Both the position numbers and the translations under genes were made by a program. Of a DNA stretch of 27,429 nucleotides, positions 1 to 8,502 are shown piece by piece (positions within the stretch are counted from its first letter, which is position 1; the number at the start of each line of letters is the position of its first letter). Origin of the DNA: a virus; the IMG/VR virus record IMGVR_UViG_3300031566_000299, positions 1-27,429 of that record. One strand, written 5' to 3'. The notes below the pieces were generated by a model. The model was not told the origin of the DNA and ran no database searches. It worked only from the letters and a program-made list of their open reading frames with translations.

Positions 1-25
1 TCTGCTTTGTGAGGTTGATCCTCAT
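1..25 (-). CDS. Possible start of the next tail gene (partial, off left edge)
   Basis: An ATG at 25 opens a frame that stays open to the window edge (eight codons, beginning MRINLTKQ). It lies 17 bases after the tail tube stop, where myoviruses usually have a tail assembly chaperone or another small tail gene. The only upstream purine stretch is GTTGAG next to the ATG, so the ribosome-binding site is weak. Too little is visible to name a product. Confidence 0.3.
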
Positions 26-42
26 CTCAACTGTCGATCAAA

Positions 43-480
43 TTAGATCGGCAGCACGTCATCCGCTGAGAACGTCCACTCAACCTGAGCAGCCTCACCC
101 TCATTCTCCATCGCCAAGTCAGGCAATGCCCGCTTGGTTGGGAATACACCCGTCAAGGTGTACGACCTGAGAGTGCGACCGGTCAAGGACTTGTGGAGCA
201 AAGTGCCGATTTTTTTGTACAATGGGCTGACAGGGTCTTGCGACTCCTGAAACCATATCTCCAAACCGGCTTGTTCGACCAGGTGGTGCATCATCGTTTT
301 TGCGGTGAATTCCACAGGCTTGGTGTGCCCGCCTGGTGCTTTGGTGCGGTCAGGAAGGTCAACCACTTCCAACTCTTCTTCAATCCCGCTGATCTCAGTG
401 AATCGGATGGTTGGCATTCCAAGTATGATCAGCTCATACTTATTGACCGGCATGTGGTCTTGCTGGATTGTCCCTTTCAT
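43..480 (-). CDS. Tail tube protein (T4 gp19-like)
   Basis: This 145-aa protein has the length and pattern of the myovirus inner tail tube subunit, which stacks in hexameric rings inside the sheath to form the DNA channel. Visible marks are the N-terminal KYELIILGMPTIRFTEISG strand pair, a conserved-looking PGG turn near residue 50, and a closing beta segment with VEWTFSADDVLPI. Other phages of this type carry tube directly after sheath, and here it follows the sheath gene by 14 bases. The start at 480 is supported by an AAGGGGGG ribosome-binding site about 8 bases upstream. Family assignment rests on pattern and gene order; no catalytic residue exists to check. Confidence 0.85.
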   Translation of the reverse strand: MKGTIQQDHMPVNKYELIILGMPTIRFTEISGIEEELEVVDLPDRTKAPGGHTKPVEFTAKTMMHHLVEQAGLEIWFQESQDPVSPLYKKIGTLLHKSLTGRTLRSYTLTGVFPTKRALPDLAMENEGEAAQVEWTFSADDVLPI

Positions 481-494
481 TTCTCATGCCCCCC

Positions 495-2816
495 TTATAC
501 CACAGCTTCAAAGATTCCGGCCTTGCTGACGGTAATGATGAACCGCTCAACAGTGTCGGCAAGCCTGAGTGTGATTTCGGCCAGAAGATCGCCCGCCGCT
601 GCGGTGGCATCGGTGTTGATCTCGTCATCCAGCTTGATGTCGCATGCGTCCTGAAAGTTGTCCCCTCTGAGCGCACCCTTGGTCCACTCCGGCAGGTAAA
701 ATCCCCGCATGGCGGAAAGGGCTGTCTGCTGAATGTCTGAATTGTTGATGGCGTACACCACCCAATCGAATTCTTCACGCATGACATTCTCATAGTAGGA
801 CATCTGTTCACGCTGATGTTTCCACCGCCACGCCGGGTCAGCGGCAATGGTGCGGTCACCCCAGATGATACAGTTGCCCTCTTTGAACTTGATGATCTGG
901 ATTCCATGCGGGTTGAGGAATTCCTCATCCAGTATCTTTTCCCCAGTGGGCAACTTCAAGACTTTGGGCAGATTGACATCCGTGCCCGCAGCCGCTTTGT
1001 GATAGCCATTCCAGTTTTTGGCCGTGAGTGCTTCCCTTCCGTGAATCGCCCCCGTCAACGGTATCAACTTGAGGCCAGCCGCTTCCGGGTTGTCAATGTA
1101 GCCATAGCTGGGGAATGCCGTCACGCCCATGTCGTTGCGTCCAATGGTGTCGTTGATGAATTCTTCAGCCGCAGACTCATCGATGATGGTTGGGTCAATT
1201 TCGACTCTGAACTGATAGTTTTTGGCGCTGGCATATTCCAGCCCCGCCTTTTGAACCGCTGCGGCATACACGCCAGGCACGGCCAACTTGACCAGCCCCT
1301 GGTTTTTGCCGAACAGGCTGTTGATCGGAGATGACTCAACATCGAACACATCGGTGTAATCCGTGTTGTCCACATTTGCCAGCCCGTCATAGCCTCCAGC
1401 CAATCCTTGGGGTTGTTCCACAATGAAAGGATCACCCGCCGTCGCATCCAGGGTCATGTCGTTGCCCGGTCCCACCGTGATGGTGTCGTGGGTGTTGGAG
1501 ATGACCTTGAAAACGATTCTGCGCTTGGCAGTATTTGGGGTGAGGAATCCACCCGCCAATTCATCTGACTTGAACGGCTGGCAGTACACAGAGATGACAT
1601 CAGCCAACGCAAAGTTGTCGGTGCCGGCCGCAACCGTGAGGCTGGGCAACCAATCATATCCGGGCACATACGCAACGCCAGTAGTGGCATCGGGCAACGT
1701 CACGTTCAGCTGTCCCGGTCCGATTGGTGTTGCGACCACAGACCAGACTTCAGCCCCCGGAGTGGTGGCATCAGTGCAAGTCAATGTCAAGATGCACGGC
1801 TGGACATCGGCTCCATACAGGAATGTTCCCGCATTGCCTTTGTCCGGTGTGGTCCCGTCAGACGGTCCCTTGGCGTGGATGATTTCAGACTTGAGCGTGG
1901 TCGCTGTAAGGCCCAAGGCAACGCTGACATTGTAAAAATTGGCCGGTCTGATCTCAGGCGACACAGCACCCGTCCAAAGATCGGTCACCACGATGTCGGA
2001 ATTGCCTTGGTCATCGTTGATCACGTTCACAAAATAGTTGGATGCGGCCGGATCAGAGGACATATTGTCATAGGTCAGCCGCAATTCCCCGTCCACGTAC
2101 ACGTACATGCCCCACTCGGTGGTCGGATTGGAAATGCCATCCTTGATCAAAACCACGGTTTGCGTGGTGGCCAGATTGCTCAAGACCACTCTGATCTCAG
2201 TTGACGCCCCCGCTGCGGCCACATAGTCGGCCAGCATCGTGCTGTCATTGGACACGGTCAACGTGACCGACCCGGCCACCGTGGCCGTGTTGCCCACGAT
2301 TTTGTAGGACTTCCCCGGAACATCGGCAATCTGAAGCACGCCGTCTTTGAGTTCATTCTCTTTGACGTCATCAGCTGCAATGTCCACGGTTGTTTCTGCC
2401 AGGTTGGAAAGGTCGCTCAACACCACCTGTTTCCTTCCGGCCCACCTTCCACCGTTGGCGGCCTCCACCTTCACCACTGGGGTGTAGGGATGCCGTCTGG
2501 CGGCCAAGATCAACTCGCCAGGCACTTCAGACCCGTCCGTGACCCTGACCATAAATAATGCCCCGGCCCCTTGCCCTGCGTCAAAAAAATCCTGAGCGCA
2601 ATCGGGCAACAGGGATTCCGGTATCAAGCCCCCGGTCTTTTTTACCAGCGACTTTTTAGTTGGGCAGTATATCAACTCCCCAACGGCCCCTTTCTGCATG
2701 ATTCCGGTGTAGCATGTCACGCCCAGAGCAGCCGGTTCAATCGGCTTTTCTGATGGACGCTCAATGACTGTGACACCGGCCCCAAGAGTAGGGCCAAACC
2801 GTCTCTGTTCAGCCAT
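495..2816 (-). CDS. Contractile tail sheath protein
   Basis: This 773-aa protein is long for a sheath subunit. The N-terminus has the usual sheath opening: GPTLGAGVTVIERPS, then a predicted strand with a G/A-rich segment and a DFFDAGQGAGALFMVRV motif near residues 75-95. The C-terminus has the typical assembly domain (residues about 670-773), with EEFDWVVYAINN, a GALRG turn, the DACDIKLDDEINT segment and a final strand RFIITVSKAGIFEAVV. The middle (about 130-400) is Val/Thr/Asp-rich and probably forms extra beta domains exposed on the sheath surface. It is followed by the tube gene and makes this a myovirus. The start at 2816 has AAGGGGG at 2827-2833. Sheath identity is firm; the role of the inserted domains is inferred. 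Confidence 0.9.
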   Translation of the reverse strand: MAEQRRFGPTLGAGVTVIERPSEKPIEPAALGVTCYTGIMQKGAVGELIYCPTKKSLVKKTGGLIPESLLPDCAQDFFDAGQGAGALFMVRVTDGSEVPGELILAARRHPYTPVVKVEAANGGRWAGRKQVVLSDLSNLAETTVDIAADDVKENELKDGVLQIADVPGKSYKIVGNTATVAGSVTLTVSNDSTMLADYVAAAGASTEIRVVLSNLATTQTVVLIKDGISNPTTEWGMYVYVDGELRLTYDNMSSDPAASNYFVNVINDDQGNSDIVVTDLWTGAVSPEIRPANFYNVSVALGLTATTLKSEIIHAKGPSDGTTPDKGNAGTFLYGADVQPCILTLTCTDATTPGAEVWSVVATPIGPGQLNVTLPDATTGVAYVPGYDWLPSLTVAAGTDNFALADVISVYCQPFKSDELAGGFLTPNTAKRRIVFKVISNTHDTITVGPGNDMTLDATAGDPFIVEQPQGLAGGYDGLANVDNTDYTDVFDVESSPINSLFGKNQGLVKLAVPGVYAAAVQKAGLEYASAKNYQFRVEIDPTIIDESAAEEFINDTIGRNDMGVTAFPSYGYIDNPEAAGLKLIPLTGAIHGREALTAKNWNGYHKAAAGTDVNLPKVLKLPTGEKILDEEFLNPHGIQIIKFKEGNCIIWGDRTIAADPAWRWKHQREQMSYYENVMREEFDWVVYAINNSDIQQTALSAMRGFYLPEWTKGALRGDNFQDACDIKLDDEINTDATAAAGDLLAEITLRLADTVERFIITVSKAGIFEAVV

Positions 2817-2846
2817 GGTTTTTCAACCCCCTTTTTAGATTTTCCA

Positions 2847-4043
2847 TCACTCCGCAACCTTTGCCGTCACCCTGAAGTCATTGATTATGAACTTGTCTTC
2901 AGCAGGTGTTGTCAATATCGGCACATATCTTACCTCAATTGGTATGATCACTTGCTTGTAATCACCCAAATTTGGCCTGTTATTCGTTTCCACAGCAGGC
3001 ATTACTACCAGGGTGTATTCTTCATCCAGCCCAACAGACCGGAACACGCCCAGGCCTTGTAAAAAATCTTCCATTGCCTGCCTCATCCTCTGCTGGTCAA
3101 CTCCCAACTCGGATATTCCTAACAAATTGAATGTGAACGTCTCAACCATGCTGTCGCTGAATTCAATGGCCGTGGTCCCGTCCCCACTCGTCACGCTTTC
3201 CTTTCCTTGCGGTGTCATCCTGCTGCCTGTGTCATATCCTACCAGAACCAATGCTGGCAATTTTTCCAACTGCAAAAAATCCTGATGGTATGTATAGATG
3301 ACTTCCAGCTTGTATTTCAGCTTCACCCGGACTTTCGTGCCAGACACGACCGCTTCTGTCAAGTTGATATTGATTCCGTCAAAGGAATCGAACAGGCTGC
3401 CAAATACGCCATCGACCAGGACTGCCTCAACCCCGACTACATCCAGGCCCACTCCCAGCGCAGATATGGCAATCTCGTTGGCAGTAGCCTCCATTTCATA
3501 GATAACATCTGCCGTCGGATTGATCCCGGACTCCAGGACTGGAATGAGACTCCTGAAAATCAGGTCTTCATATACCGCAATGTCGCACAACATCGCAAAT
3601 CTCAACTCCAACAGTTGCGGTGTAACAGCCCGGTCCTCAGTGTACAGGTTGCTCACGACTTGCAAACGCTGATTGAGCCAAGCTGATATGTGTTCCCTGA
3701 CTTCAGCTTCCGTGTTCCAATCCAGATCATCATCCAGCACCTCAACCCAAGCAAACCCATCCCACCAGTAATCAGTCGCCCCGTCCGATATTCTGTGTCT
3801 GATGTACGTCCCTTCCGGTTTGATAGACACTTCTTGGAACGCACCCAACCACTGAATAAGTGACGTTGGGTTGGTCACCCAAGACCTGACAGTCATTGTG
3901 AGATCAAGAGGATACCAGCCATCAGACTGTGCCTTGAGTTGAATCCACCCTTTGGGATTGAGCCTGATCTGGCTGGGATCACTCAAGATTATATTTGGTC
4001 TGGCTTGCTCGTTGTATGAGAAGCATTTCAGCACCCTCTTCAT
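2847..4043 (-). CDS. Neck/tail structural protein of unknown family
   Basis: I do not recognise this 398-aa protein. It is acidic and beta-rich, with Trp-rich N-terminal segments (GWIQLKAQSDGWYPLDLT, DYWWDGFAWVEV), a helical middle (about residues 115-185) and a C-terminal half with long beta strands (TFNLLGISELG, VVMPAVETNNRPNLG, IPIEVRYVPI). Its place between the tail-completion-like gene and the sheath suggests a tail terminator, neck or baseplate-side part. The start at 4043 was chosen because its ATG overlaps the preceding TGA in an ATGA junction, with GAGGG about 10 bases upstream. A longer frame opens at 4085 but lies inside the upstream gene and has no better ribosome-binding site. 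Confidence 0.75.
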   Translation of the reverse strand: MKRVLKCFSYNEQARPNIILSDPSQIRLNPKGWIQLKAQSDGWYPLDLTMTVRSWVTNPTSLIQWLGAFQEVSIKPEGTYIRHRISDGATDYWWDGFAWVEVLDDDLDWNTEAEVREHISAWLNQRLQVVSNLYTEDRAVTPQLLELRFAMLCDIAVYEDLIFRSLIPVLESGINPTADVIYEMEATANEIAISALGVGLDVVGVEAVLVDGVFGSLFDSFDGININLTEAVVSGTKVRVKLKYKLEVIYTYHQDFLQLEKLPALVLVGYDTGSRMTPQGKESVTSGDGTTAIEFSDSMVETFTFNLLGISELGVDQQRMRQAMEDFLQGLGVFRSVGLDEEYTLVVMPAVETNNRPNLGDYKQVIIPIEVRYVPILTTPAEDKFIINDFRVTAKVAE

Positions 4044-4606
4044 CTCGCAATTTCCCTCATGGTCATCTGCATCGCCATCTTCCAACGGTTTTGCAGGTCT
4101 TTGGATACACTTCCTGTGTATGCCAATTTAATAAATGGCCTTGGCGGAATTACAATCACCGTGGTAGAATCCAACAATGGTTTTATCACGCCGCCCGTTT
4201 CATGAGCCAAATATCTGAAATATGCCCTCATCCGATCTGTCACCTGGATGCTGGCACCTTCATGTAGTGTGACGCCAATGTCGTACTGCTCCGAACCTTT
4301 TATGATTCCTGCGAACGCTTCCCGCCAACTAACAACCCTGGTGTTGACGTTCATCCACAAGCTGCCTTCATCCACCAACGGCTTATCACTTGACTTCCCT
4401 GAACCCTTGTGGTGCATTTGTGACAACCCTGTTATTCCAGGATTCACACCGCCCTTAATGGTGGCTTGAATTTCCTTTTGAACCACCAACGCATTTTGGC
4501 GTGTAGCCCGACCAACATTGCGCTCCATGTTGGCCTTGAACTTGGCCGGATTCAACCCGGCCTGCAATGCTTTCCATGGTCCTGTCAGTCTGATGAATTC
4601 CGCCAT
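4040..4606 (-). CDS. Tail-completion / neck protein, HK97 gp10-like (tentative)
   Basis: This 188-aa basic protein resembles the family of phage neck and tail-completion proteins (HK97 gp10, Mu G-like). It has an amphipathic N-terminal helix (KFKANMERNVGRATRQNALV), a KEIQATIKGG segment, a central exposed LVDEGSLWMNV strand, the VTLHEGA segment common in such proteins, an IPPRPFIK motif close to the C-terminus, and a final helix. In transcription order it comes after the connector and stopper-like genes, the normal place. Two tandem ATGs (4609 and 4606) overlap the upstream TGA. The second is preferred because AGAGG lies 7 bases before it. The exact role (tail terminator or tail completion) is inferred. 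Confidence 0.7.
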   Translation of the reverse strand: MAEFIRLTGPWKALQAGLNPAKFKANMERNVGRATRQNALVVQKEIQATIKGGVNPGITGLSQMHHKGSGKSSDKPLVDEGSLWMNVNTRVVSWREAFAGIIKGSEQYDIGVTLHEGASIQVTDRMRAYFRYLAHETGGVIKPLLDSTTVIVIPPRPFIKLAYTGSVSKDLQNRWKMAMQMTMREIAR

Positions 4607-5001
4607 CATGCCGCCTCTGGCTTGTCGCCAAAATACGCTTTCAACAACCCGGCCCCGTTTTGATCAGGATAGTGCCCCATTGGCGCAAATCCTCTGATGT
4701 AAGTGTCTTGAACACTCATGAACCCGATCTTCACCACCCGGTCCTGCCGGTTGATACTGATCCCTGCCTCCAACAACTCCGACACGCTGAAAAGCAAATA
4801 GCCACGTGCGTAATAACCAACGCCCGCTTCCCTGGCCTTGGGATCATCCATATTGAACCATTTGACCTGCGCATCAACCGTGATTCGTTTCGTCTTGGTT
4901 TGACGAACAGGCTCACGTGCCTCTTCATCCCAGGCAGTGGCCTCTGGATCAACCTGGTCTATCACCACGGATATCGGGTGTATAAGATTTGGTCTGGCCA
5001 T
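4606..5001 (-). CDS. Head-closure (stopper)-like protein
   Basis: A 131-aa protein with no motif I can name with certainty. The N-terminus (RPNLIHPISVVIDQVDPEATAWDEE) and beta strands around LLFSVSELLEAG and DRVVKIGF fit the small beta-barrel stopper proteins that seal the head after packaging. Its position, directly after the head-tail connector and before the tail-completion-like gene, supports this. It overlaps the connector by 40 bases. Start 5001 has GAGG 5 bases upstream of the ATG. The function is inferred mainly from gene order. Confidence 0.6.
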   Translation of the reverse strand: MARPNLIHPISVVIDQVDPEATAWDEEAREPVRQTKTKRITVDAQVKWFNMDDPKAREAGVGYYARGYLLFSVSELLEAGISINRQDRVVKIGFMSVQDTYIRGFAPMGHYPDQNGAGLLKAYFGDKPEAA

Positions 5002-5684
5002 TTGTTCCTCGGTGCCCCTATGAGCAATGGACTCCTGTAGCGTCCAAGAATCCTGTCCACATCCTGATCCCCGGTGGAATCAGGCCTGTTGAATGACGAC
5101 CCTGCCGCTGTGGCATATGTTATTGAGTGGCCGTCTGTTATTTCCTGCTTGATTGGCCCGGCTGCATTGCTTCCCCCGGTCCCGCCAAATCCATCGGCAG
5201 CTGTGTTGGCCACCAGTCTGTACATCGCCTTGATGATTGGAACTGGTGTGGATCCATCCGGCTCTATGTATCCGAACCTGCCAATGAATTTTTGCTGGTA
5301 TCCTTTCAAAAATAAACCAGCACTGGTACCAACAAAAATATTCCGCCGTTGCCGCTTGAGTTCAACTCTGGGGTTGCGTCGATCATCCGGCCAAGAAATG
5401 GAATTGTGAACAATGTAATTCTCAACCGGCTGTGGAATCTCATCCTCATTCAAATACATTTCGTTGATCTCGATTATGGGCACGCCAAAAAACATCACTG
5501 CGCTGTCAGCCCCGTCGATCACAATCTCAAGCATCCTGGCGTTGAACCATTGCCTGGTGACCAACTCCACAGTTGCCTGCGCATCCAATATCACCAACCA
5601 AGCCGCATCTTCATCGACTTTGTCCCGATTCAAAACCCCAGCATCATACAACTCTTCTGGGGTCACATACGCATATTCCCTCAT
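4962..5684 (-). CDS. Head-tail connector (adaptor) protein, gp6-like
   Basis: This 240-aa protein matches the expected pattern of the connector that docks under the portal. The N-terminus is helical with YVTPEELYDAGVLNRDKVDEDAAWLVILDAQATVELVTRQWF, a layout typical of phage gp6-like proteins: short helices followed by an aromatic residue. Beta segments MLEIVIDGADSAVMFFGVPIIEINEMYLN follow, a layout common in longer connector variants. The C-terminal part (about 170-240) is Gly/Ser-rich and ends with a DQDVDRILGRYRSPL helix, probably the flexible part that meets the stopper. The start shares an ATGA with the previous stop, which implies translational coupling. Confidence 0.7.
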   Translation of the reverse strand: MREYAYVTPEELYDAGVLNRDKVDEDAAWLVILDAQATVELVTRQWFNARMLEIVIDGADSAVMFFGVPIIEINEMYLNEDEIPQPVENYIVHNSISWPDDRRNPRVELKRQRRNIFVGTSAGLFLKGYQQKFIGRFGYIEPDGSTPVPIIKAMYRLVANTAADGFGGTGGSNAAGPIKQEITDGHSITYATAAGSSFNRPDSTGDQDVDRILGRYRSPLLIGAPRNKWPDQILYTRYPW

Positions 5685-6106
5685 GATCCCACCGCCTTTT
5701 TCGCTTCCCCAAATCCCGGAATATCACCGATGCTGGACAACGACTGTGGCTTGGCATCAGGGCTGTACCTTGGTTTCCCAACCTTAGCCACATCAACCCT
5801 GGCCATGTTATTGGTATAGTACACCAACAAGGTTATGCGAATATCATCTGCTTGGCAGGATATGTATTCACCAATCCGCTTCCCTTTGTATTTCCCGGAA
5901 TCCCCCACGACCATCTTGGCCCCAAAACGGATTGCCTTGAACTTCTTGGGAATTGGAAAAGTGTGCATGACCTTTCGATGGTGTATGGCCATCCCTGATA
6001 TATGGGCTGCCTGCTCTTTCAAATACGCTTCACACGCTTGAATTCCGCCGGCAACCTCCATATCAAAGGATTGGGTCACCCCATCTTTGGTGTGCACCTT
6101 AATCAA
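5681..6106 (-). CDS. Head/neck protein of unknown function
   Basis: I cannot assign this 141-aa protein to a family. It is basic, with a helical N-terminal half (GGIQACEAYLKEQAAHISGM), a KKFKAIRFGAKMVVGDSG beta hairpin, and a Lys/Pro-rich tail. A TTG start at 6106 is proposed: it overlaps the upstream TGA as TTGA and has AAGGG 7 bases before it. The frame can also begin at a GTG at 6130 (149 aa), but that GTG is directly adjacent to GAGGG, leaving no spacer. It lies between a C2H2-finger protein and the connector, so a role in head completion is plausible but unproven. Confidence 0.6.
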   Translation of the reverse strand: MIKVHTKDGVTQSFDMEVAGGIQACEAYLKEQAAHISGMAIHHRKVMHTFPIPKKFKAIRFGAKMVVGDSGKYKGKRIGEYISCQADDIRITLLVYYTNNMARVDVAKVGKPRYSPDAKPQSLSSIGDIPGFGEAKKAVGS

Positions 6107-6492
6107 TCGCTGTCCCTTGATTCCTTCCACCCCTCATAGTCATCGGGGTGTTTGGCCCGGATATGTGACGCAAGCCCCTGGGGTGTGTCGAACTGTCTGG
6201 GCTTATCTTCTGGGCAGTATGGACAATCGTGAACACCGTCATCCACTACCACAGGGTTGTCCGCTTCCGTGTCACTGCTGCCATCCTCGGTGGCCTCTGG
6301 CTTGGAAGTGAGTGTGGACTTGATCCGCTTTTGGACTTTGATATCCATTTCCTGGACCTTCAAGCCGGAAGCAACCACAACCGCCGCCTCATCATCATCC
6401 AAATAAACCGGCAGACCCGGAAGGATGTGAAGGTGTCTCTTGCCGGTGTTAACCGACCTTGGCCCTGTTTCCTTGGAAATCAACTGTTTCAT
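6103..6492 (-). CDS. Small protein with C-terminal C2H2-type zinc finger
   Basis: This 129-aa protein has a C-x2-C-x16-H-x4-H arrangement (C90, C93, H110, H115) with the helix GLASHIRAKH, the standard shape of a C2H2 zinc finger. The N-terminal part (residues 1-50) has a beta pattern with HILPGLPVYLDDDEAAVVV; the middle is an acidic, Ser/Thr-rich linker. Its job is unknown. It sits between small head proteins and the connector, so it may be a virion part or a packaging/assembly factor that binds DNA or RNA. The ATG at 6492 has AGAGG 7 bases upstream. Confidence 0.7.
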   Translation of the reverse strand: MKQLISKETGPRSVNTGKRHLHILPGLPVYLDDDEAAVVVASGLKVQEMDIKVQKRIKSTLTSKPEATEDGSSDTEADNPVVVDDGVHDCPYCPEDKPRQFDTPQGLASHIRAKHPDDYEGWKESRDSD

Positions 6493-6555
6493 CTCATTAC
6501 CTCTTTTGATTTGAAAGACCTTTCACCAAATACCTTTCGGCTTGTGTGTCTGGCC

Positions 6556-6861
6556 TTATACTTTCTGGCGCTTCAGCCCGTACAGGGGTGTGCAGTTCAC
6601 TTTGGATTCCGTGAGGAAAGCCAACTGATCCTGCGGATTGGTCACGTTGATCGGTTTGCCGGCCACGAACACATACTTGCGCCCGCTGGCACCATTGATC
6701 GTGTATGACTTCACACCCTCTACAAGCCTGACTGAATAGCCAATCAGCTGCTTTGGCGCCGCCTTGGGCGCATCCGCCTTGGGCTCATCCGCAACTTTGG
6801 CCTTTTCCACCGCCTTTTTCTTGACGGTTGTCTTTTTCACCGCTGCCTTTTTCTTGGTCAT
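6556..6861 (-). CDS. Small head-region protein with Lys/Ala-rich tail
   Basis: This 101-aa protein starts with about 40 residues rich in Lys, Ala and Val (MTKKKAAVKKTTVKKK and onward), similar in composition to histone H1 tails. A compact C-terminal domain follows (YSVRLVEGVKSYTINGASG, then KYVFVAGKPINVTN and a DQLAFL helix). The basic tail may contact DNA or an acidic partner inside the head; that is inference. The start at 6861 was chosen because AAAGGGG lies 6 bases upstream. A longer frame (to 6930) would run into the preceding gene and lacks such a site. The family is not recognised. Confidence 0.7.
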   Translation of the reverse strand: MTKKKAAVKKTTVKKKAVEKAKVADEPKADAPKAAPKQLIGYSVRLVEGVKSYTINGASGRKYVFVAGKPINVTNPQDQLAFLTESKVNCTPLYGLKRQKV

Positions 6862-6908
6862 TTGAATCCCCTTTTCCCGGCTGATGATTCGTGAGAACCA
6901 CCCCGTGG

Positions 6909-7223
6909 TTAGTTGATGTTTGCGATCCACTGGAACACGCTGTCGGCAACCGCAATGGCCGCAGCGATGGTGATCCTGGTCCCGTTGGTTTCCTCAACCA
7001 GCGTGATTCCGTCCCCGTCAGCTGCGATCAGGGTCACGGCCCCGGTCTCATCGATGGCCCAGCATTCTGCTCCATCCTGCAGCTTCAGTTTTTTGTACTC
7101 CAGCAGATCGGTGTTGTTCCTGAGAACGATCTGGTCAACGCCAGCCCCTTCCAGGAAAATTTCCACGTCAGCGTCAGCGCCAACGAACTGGTCCTGTTTG
7201 GTTGATAACACATTCGATCCCAT
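6909..7223 (-). CDS. Small virion protein after the capsid gene (possible head decoration)
   Basis: A 104-aa, acidic, beta-rich protein (VEIFLEGAGVDQIVLRN, ECWAIDETGAVTLIAADGDGITLVEETNGTRITIA, presumed strands separated by tight turns). It follows the major capsid gene by 48 bases and has the same strong AAGGGGGA ribosome-binding site about 9 bases before the ATG at 7223. That pairing is typical of capsid decoration or head-stabilising proteins. No sequence motif confirms this, so the function is a positional guess. Confidence 0.65.
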   Translation of the reverse strand: MGSNVLSTKQDQFVGADADVEIFLEGAGVDQIVLRNNTDLLEYKKLKLQDGAECWAIDETGAVTLIAADGDGITLVEETNGTRITIAAAIAVADSVFQWIANIN

Positions 7224-7260
7224 GTTATTGTCCCCCTTATGGTTTCATTTCAACGTGGTT

Positions 7261-7284
7261 GCCCACCCTTTTTACAGGGTGGAC
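7261..7284 (-). other. Short hairpin spanning the capsid gene stop
   Basis: CCACCCT (7263-7269) and AGGGTGG (7276-7282) form a perfect 7-bp stem with a 6-nt loop at the 3' end of the major capsid gene; the stop codon lies inside it. No U-tract follows on the minus strand, so it is unlikely to be a full terminator. It could stabilise the 3' end of capsid mRNA or cause partial termination. Confidence 0.4.
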
Positions 7285-8471
7285 TCCACATCGATGGCCT
7301 TGACGATGGCGTCAACCTCTTCAAAGTTCACGGACACCTTGGCGGTGATGGCGAACTCGTTGACCCGTCTGTAGATGTTGCGGTCCCGCTCAATGCGGAT
7401 GTCCCGCCCGATTCCCACGATGAAGTTGTTGTAGTGGGTCAGAATCAGCTGGGACTGGACCTCATAGGTGACCTTGACGATCTGGCCGTCACCGATGGCT
7501 CCCAACGCCACTCTGACGATGGTGCCGTTGACTTCATCCAGAGTGTAATCGGTCCCGCCGCCCACATAAGGGGTGGTGGGGGTGCGATTCAGGTCACTGG
7601 GCGTCACGACTTCGCTGCCTGCGATGATGTTCTTGTAGCGCAGCGACACGGCAGTGGTCCCGGAAAGCTGGACGTGCTCCACGATGGTGGGATTGCCCGG
7701 CATGAGCGGAACAGGCACGACCTCGATGCCGAACGCCATGAGCTTGCCGCTGCTGGTGAGAGCCACGTCACCGCCCGCCGTCTCACGCTTGGCAATGGTG
7801 TCTCTGTAGATCTGCTCCAGGTCGCTGGGCATCAGGAAGCGCAGCTGCGCACGGTTGCGCCGGAATTTCCTGGGCATGGCGATGAACATCTTGGAGAACA
7901 GGGTGTGGTCGATGGCCGCACCGGCATTGTCCACGATGTGGCCGCCGTCAGCGATGCGAAGCCAGCCATTGAACAGGGCCAACAGACGGTCCTTGATGTA
8001 CTTGTCGGTTTCCTCGCCTTCATCCAGGTCTGCCGGAGTGGCCGCCTGTCCCAACAGGTCACCGTTGATGTACATCTCTTCCATGTCGTTGGCCATCTGG
8101 GTCGCCATCATCTTGATGACGTGGTCCTCAACCTGCTCGCCCTCGATGTTGATCTCACGGAATGTGTCGCCCAGCTCAAAGGGCACCATGATTTCCTTGG
8201 GAGTGAGCGAGATTTTGGACGTGTTAACGCCCCTGCGCACCCCAGGGTCAATCCCCTCGGCAGCGGGCACCGCCGCACGCTTGCCAACGCCGATCTTGTC
8301 GATGTCCAGTGTTTCAGGAGTGAACCTGACGGTGCGTGCGGCCTGTTTGAGCATCGACTCGTCAACCACATAGTCGATGAACTTGTCAGCTTGCTGCGGG
8401 TTCAGCTTCCCGGCCGCAGCCAGCTGGTGAGTGGTGATGGTCGCTTTTTCGACCAATTCCTGGTTAGTCAT
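7272..8471 (-). CDS. Major capsid protein, HK97 fold with Ig-like insert
   Basis: This 399-aa protein is the shell subunit. Residues 1-60 form the N-arm (QAARTVRFTPETLDIDKIGVG). Residues 95-135 hold the long helix region (FELGDTFREIN, DHVIKMMATQMANDMEEMYINGD), a pattern shared by many phage capsid proteins. Residues about 195-255 hold the P-domain-like RFLMPSDLEQIYRDT region. Residues about 265-338 look like a beta-sandwich insert (YTLDEVNGTIVRVALGAIGDG, VKVTY) of the bacterial Ig-like type. The C-terminus returns to capsid fold (NNFIVGIGRDIRIERDRNIY). The ribosome-binding site AAGGGGG lies at 8480-8486. It is preceded by the scaffold, as expected. Assignment comes from pattern plus order. 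Confidence 0.85.
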   Translation of the reverse strand: MTNQELVEKATITTHQLAAAGKLNPQQADKFIDYVVDESMLKQAARTVRFTPETLDIDKIGVGKRAAVPAAEGIDPGVRRGVNTSKISLTPKEIMVPFELGDTFREINIEGEQVEDHVIKMMATQMANDMEEMYINGDLLGQAATPADLDEGEETDKYIKDRLLALFNGWLRIADGGHIVDNAGAAIDHTLFSKMFIAMPRKFRRNRAQLRFLMPSDLEQIYRDTIAKRETAGGDVALTSSGKLMAFGIEVVPVPLMPGNPTIVEHVQLSGTTAVSLRYKNIIAGSEVVTPSDLNRTPTTPYVGGGTDYTLDEVNGTIVRVALGAIGDGQIVKVTYEVQSQLILTHYNNFIVGIGRDIRIERDRNIYRRVNEFAITAKVSVNFEEVDAIVKAIDVESTL

Positions 8472-8502
8472 TGTTAAAACCCCCTTTTTCCTTTCTGTTG
8501 GG

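Noticed and set aside
7239-8477. 412-codon plus-strand frame opposite the capsid gene
   Set aside because: It mirrors the capsid gene codon for codon, is rich in His/Asp/Val from reverse-complement codon bias, and has no ribosome-binding site.
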